Shown here: one piece after another, positions 57,923 through 59,276 of the stretch
Layout: every line of letters begins with the position of its first letter
Position numbering within the stretch: the stretch's first letter is position 1
Assembly: GCF_001642695.1 (NCBI RefSeq)
Contig: NZ_LWCC02000146.1
Coordinates: 6,408 to 65,683, forward strand
Direction: 5' to 3'
DNA from: Streptomyces chilikensis
Lineage (GTDB): Bacteria > Actinomycetota > Actinomycetes > Streptomycetales > Streptomycetaceae
DNA: 59,276 nt
The notes under the pieces: model-generated
The model's input: the letters and a program-made list of their open reading frames with translations, nothing else
Databases searched by the model: none
Told to the model about the DNA's origin: nothing
Program-made: the position numbers and the translations under genes

Positions 57923-59158
57923 ATGCAGCACCGCATCATCGTCCTCGGCGCCGGATACACGGGGGCCGTCGCGGCCGGCCGCCTCGCCAGGAGGCTGCAC
58001 CCGGCCGACGTGGAGATCACGCTCGTCAACGCCGCGCCCGACTTCGTCGAGCGGGTCCGCATGCACCAGCTGGCGGCCGGCCAGGACCTCAGGCACCGCC
58101 CGTTCACCGAGATGTTCGAGGGCACCGGGGTCCGGCTGAAGGTCGCGGAGGTCACCGGAGTCGACGTCGACCGCAGGACCGTCGCGGTCAAGGATGCCGG
58201 AGTCAAGGACGCCGGGGCGGACGGCGGCGCCGAGCGGCTCGAGTACGACACGCTCGTGTACGCCCTCGGCAGCGGATGGAACGACCGCGGCGTCCCCGGC
58301 GTCGCGGAGCACGCCCACGACGTCGCGAGCCGCGCCGGCGCCCTCCGGCTCCGCGAGCGGCTGGCCGGGCTGGAGGCCGGCCGGTCCGTGGTGGTCGTCG
58401 GAGGAGGTCTCACCGGCCTCGAGGCCGCCACCGAGATCGCCGAGTCCCACCCGCGCCTCGCCGTCTCCCTCGCCGTCCGCGGCGGACTGGGCGACTGGCT
58501 GTCGGAGAAGGGGCGCGGGCACCTGAGGAAGGTCGTCGACGGACTCGGCATCACCGTGCACGAGCACACCGACGTCACCGGCGTCGCGGCCGACCGCGTC
58601 ACCACGGCCGACGGCCGGGAGATCGGGGCCGGGGCGACCGTGTGGACCGCGGGCTTCGCGGTGCACCCGATCGCCCGGTCCACCGCCCTCGAGGTCGGCG
58701 CGACGGGACAGATCGTGGTCGACGGGACGATGCGCTCGATGTCCCACCCCGACGTCTACGCCGTCGGCGACGCGGCCCTGGTCATGGGCCCGGGCGGCAA
58801 GCCGCTGCGGATGTCCTGCGCCAGCGGCGTTCCCACCTCGTGGCAGGCCGCCGACTCCATCGCGGCACGCCTCACCGGCGGGAAGCTCCCCAGGACGCCG
58901 CTGCGCTACTTCAACCAGTGCGTCTCGCTGGGGCGCAGGGACGGGCTCATCCAGTACGTCACCGCGGACGACCGCGCCGTGAACGCCGCCCTGACCGGAC
59001 GGCTCGCCGCGTTCTACAAGGAACTGGTCTGCAGGGGCGCGGCCTGGGGCGTCGCCAACCCGCTGCTCGGCATGCCCGCGCGACGCCGCCGGGTCGTCCG
59101 CGACGCGGCGCGGACGGCCGCGGCCGCCGACGCCACGGCCGCCGACGTGCCGGCCTGA
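57923..59158 (+). CDS. FAD-dependent pyridine nucleotide-disulphide-type oxidoreductase
   Basis: The 411-residue protein has an N-terminal FAD site 'IIVLGAGYTGAVAAGRLARRL' and second dinucleotide site 'RSVVVVGGGLTGLEAATEIAE' (NAD(P)H, about 155). The third FAD motif is 'SHPDVYAVGDAALV' (about 275). It resembles type II NADH dehydrogenases and related Ndh-like enzymes. It lacks the redox-active Cys pair. It is the 'oxidoreductase' class of ECF41 partner and probably the main target of the sigma factor encoded upstream. A short duplication ('VKDAGVKDAG', about 91-100) lies in a loop. An AGGAGCAGG site precedes the ATG. Confidence 0.83.
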   Translation: MQHRIIVLGAGYTGAVAAGRLARRLHPADVEITLVNAAPDFVERVRMHQLAAGQDLRHRPFTEMFEGTGVRLKVAEVTGVDVDRRTVAVKDAGVKDAGADGGAERLEYDTLVYALGSGWNDRGVPGVAEHAHDVASRAGALRLRERLAGLEAGRSVVVVGGGLTGLEAATEIAESHPRLAVSLAVRGGLGDWLSEKGRGHLRKVVDGLGITVHEHTDVTGVAADRVTTADGREIGAGATVWTAGFAVHPIARSTALEVGATGQIVVDGTMRSMSHPDVYAVGDAALVMGPGGKPLRMSCASGVPTSWQAADSIAARLTGGKLPRTPLRYFNQCVSLGRRDGLIQYVTADDRAVNAALTGRLAAFYKELVCRGAAWGVANPLLGMPARRRRVVRDAARTAAAADATAADVPA

Positions 59159-59276
59159 GCCTCCGGGCGGGGCCCCGTTCCCGTCCGGCCGGCGGAGTCA
59201 CGCCGACCCGTGCGGGGTGCACGGGTCCCCCGGTGGGCCCTGCTCCGGCGAAGCGGGCCGGGGCGGTGCGGGGCCG

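Noticed and set aside
1-59276. CRISPR arrays, tRNA or rRNA genes, riboswitches
   Set aside because: No regularly spaced repeats, cloverleaf with CCA-end context, rRNA motif or known aptamer was recognised; the island target is a protein gene, not a tRNA.

Overview
The window is high-GC actinobacterial DNA, almost certainly from a Streptomyces. The signs are strong G/C third positions, GTG/TTG starts, Shine-Dalgarno sites with four-base ATGA/GTGA overlaps, a FemX-type enzyme, an ECF41 sigma factor and Streptomyces-type secreted polysaccharidases. No tRNA, rRNA or CRISPR array was recognised.

Region 1 (1-1.64 kb) is chromosomal backbone: femX (-) and a CoA-binding-domain gene (+). The end of the latter gene is displaced by an integrated element.

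Region 2 (about 1.64-32.63 kb) is a 31-kb genomic island. The 9-bp core CCCGGCGAT occurs at 1636-1644 and 32618-32626. Joining the outer flanks restores a normal end for the CoA-binding protein (DRCPAIEIPSLR-stop). Joining the inner flanks gives an attP-like site with 8-bp inverted arms. A broken serine integrase lies beside the right end. The left part of the island is worn: a lipoprotein, an EcsC-like protein, an intact GmrSD-type DUF262/DUF1524 restriction protein, a frameshifted Ser/Thr kinase, an IS5-like element and a wrecked hsdM. The right part is intact: a DNA adenine methyltransferase divergent from a DndB-like / RNase H / DUF3644 operon, then a tightly overlapping six-gene operon (18.7-31.9 kb). 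That operon encodes two unknown proteins, a 1,821-residue DEAD/DEAH helicase with a C-terminal DUF1998-type cysteine cluster, a protein with a degenerate J-domain, a GrpE-like protein and an Hsp70-like ATPase. I know of no named defence system with this composition. It is the main discovery candidate: a helicase effector apparently coupled to a private DnaK/DnaJ/GrpE-like triad.

Region 3 (32.6-36.5 kb) returns to the chromosome with a SulP transporter behind a carbonic anhydrase remnant, then about 1.9 kb with no gene I can support.

Region 4 (36.5-50.5 kb) looks like a specialised-metabolite locus. GTP cyclohydrolase II, an FGE/SUMF1-like protein and a WD-repeat protein overlap in the pattern of toxB, toxD and toxC of toxoflavin (pyrimidotriazine) biosynthesis. 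They are joined by a 2OG-Fe(II) oxygenase, a nitrilase-fold amidohydrolase, a second propeller protein, an MFS exporter, a flavin reductase and an alpha/beta hydrolase. An RsbQ-RsbP-RsbV partner-switching module follows in the same direction.

Region 5 (50.5-59.3 kb) holds a secreted pectate lyase with a perfect LacI-type operator upstream, a CaiB-type CoA transferase, two membrane proteins, a decayed CE15-CBM2 esterase, and an ECF41 sigma factor followed by its usual kind of FAD oxidoreductase partner.
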